A stretch of DNA of 41,182 nt. Source: Planctomycetia bacterium (GTDB taxonomy: Bacteria; Planctomycetota; Planctomycetia; Pirellulales; S012-138). The stretch spans positions 1 to 41,182 of the forward strand of contig JACOUI010000001.1 of the NCBI GenBank assembly GCA_016177915.1, written 5' to 3'. The translations under genes and the position numbers were made by a program. This document shows positions 41,108 through 41,182 of the stretch, piece by piece. The notes under the pieces were generated by a model. That model did not search any database, was not told the origin of the DNA, and worked only from the letters and a program-made list of their open reading frames with translations. The stretch's first letter is position 1. Each line of letters starts with the position of its first letter.

Positions 41108-41182
41108 TTACGCCGTGCACTGGGGCAGGTAACGCTTCTCCGTTTGCCACTCCTCGTCCTTTTCCAGCAGCACCGCCGTGGC
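41108..41182 (-). CDS. C-terminal end of an IS256-family-like transposase, runs off the window
   Basis: The minus-strand frame enters from the window edge and reads AVLLEKDEEWQTEKRYLP before its TAA at 41108-41110. A L-x-E-x-x-E-E-W-x-x-x-x-R-Y-L ending is characteristic of IS256-family transposases. Only 24 residues are visible, so the assignment rests on that motif. The stretch 41060-41090 (ATAGTGCAACAATTC, then TGTAAAGACCC) could be the element's outer inverted repeat, which would place the insertion about 80 bases after leuA. Confidence 0.55.
   Translation of the reverse strand, partial: ATAVLLEKDEEWQTEKRYLPQCTA

Overview
The window is GC-rich chromosomal DNA that reads as a planctomycete, most likely of the Pirellulales type. 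The reasons are a DUF1559 pseudopilin-like protein with the VELLVVIAIIGILL prepilin N-terminus, two ECF sigma/anti-sigma modules each followed by an exported protein, a membrane-anchored vWA protein and a membrane-anchored prenyltransferase-repeat protein, an ABC-2 permease fused to a CPBP protease, a MauE-DUF1573 fusion, and many intergenic palindromes and heptamer repeats. No rRNA, tRNA or CRISPR array was recognised.

Layout. 1-760 (minus): the start of a YfhO-like membrane protein joined out of frame to an SGNH/GDSL hydrolase. 910-3924 (plus): an orphan antitoxin-like protein, then ECF sigma, zinc-finger anti-sigma and a secreted coiled-coil protein. 4301-9081 (plus): RNase R and a membrane vWA protein. 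9197-12907 (minus): a YjhG/YagF-type dehydratase with an internal deletion, and a TM-anchored prenyltransferase-repeat protein. 13213-17008: a Trp/Tyr-rich exported protein, two GNAT-type acetyltransferases and a ThiO-like glycine oxidase. 17126-19297: an AT-richer segment bounded by perfect 16-bp inverted repeats, carrying a Panacea-domain antitoxin, a RelE/ParE-like toxin and a divergent small winged-helix-like protein, with a perfect TTGACA-17-TATAAT promoter. 19582-22682: ABC ATPase plus permease-CPBP fusion. 22807-25241: second ECF sigma/anti-sigma/PDZ module, whose anti-sigma ORF is cut by one in-frame stop. 25415-27891: DUF1559 protein with a Fur-box-like operator, and AsnS on the other strand. 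28392-32667: VOC protein with a histone-H1-like tail, a small-protein/Rieske/APC-permease operon, and TerC. 32748-36716 (minus): PIG-V-like mannosyltransferase and a thiol-themed operon (MauE-DUF1573 protein, ten-cysteine exported peptide, 24-residue translationally coupled ORF, membrane-anchored protein). 37155-40977 (plus): SerA-like dehydrogenase, a small membrane protein, and leuA preceded by what looks like a complete leucine attenuator. 41108-41182 (minus): the end of an IS256-type transposase.

Three candidates stand out for follow-up. First, an apparent ribosome-mediated leucine attenuator upstream of leuA: a 19-residue peptide with 8 Leu, a pause hairpin over its stop codon, mutually exclusive antiterminator and terminator, and a seven-T run. 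Second, the inverted-repeat-bounded Panacea toxin-antitoxin cassette without a transposase. Third, the MauE-DUF1573/ten-cysteine-peptide operon, which suggests dedicated disulfide formation on a small exported peptide. There are also several marks of gene erosion or assembly error (yfhO/SGNH junction, yjhG deletion, anti-sigma stop codon, possible frame problem near 12887) that raw reads could settle. All functional calls come from reading translated sequence; no database search was run.
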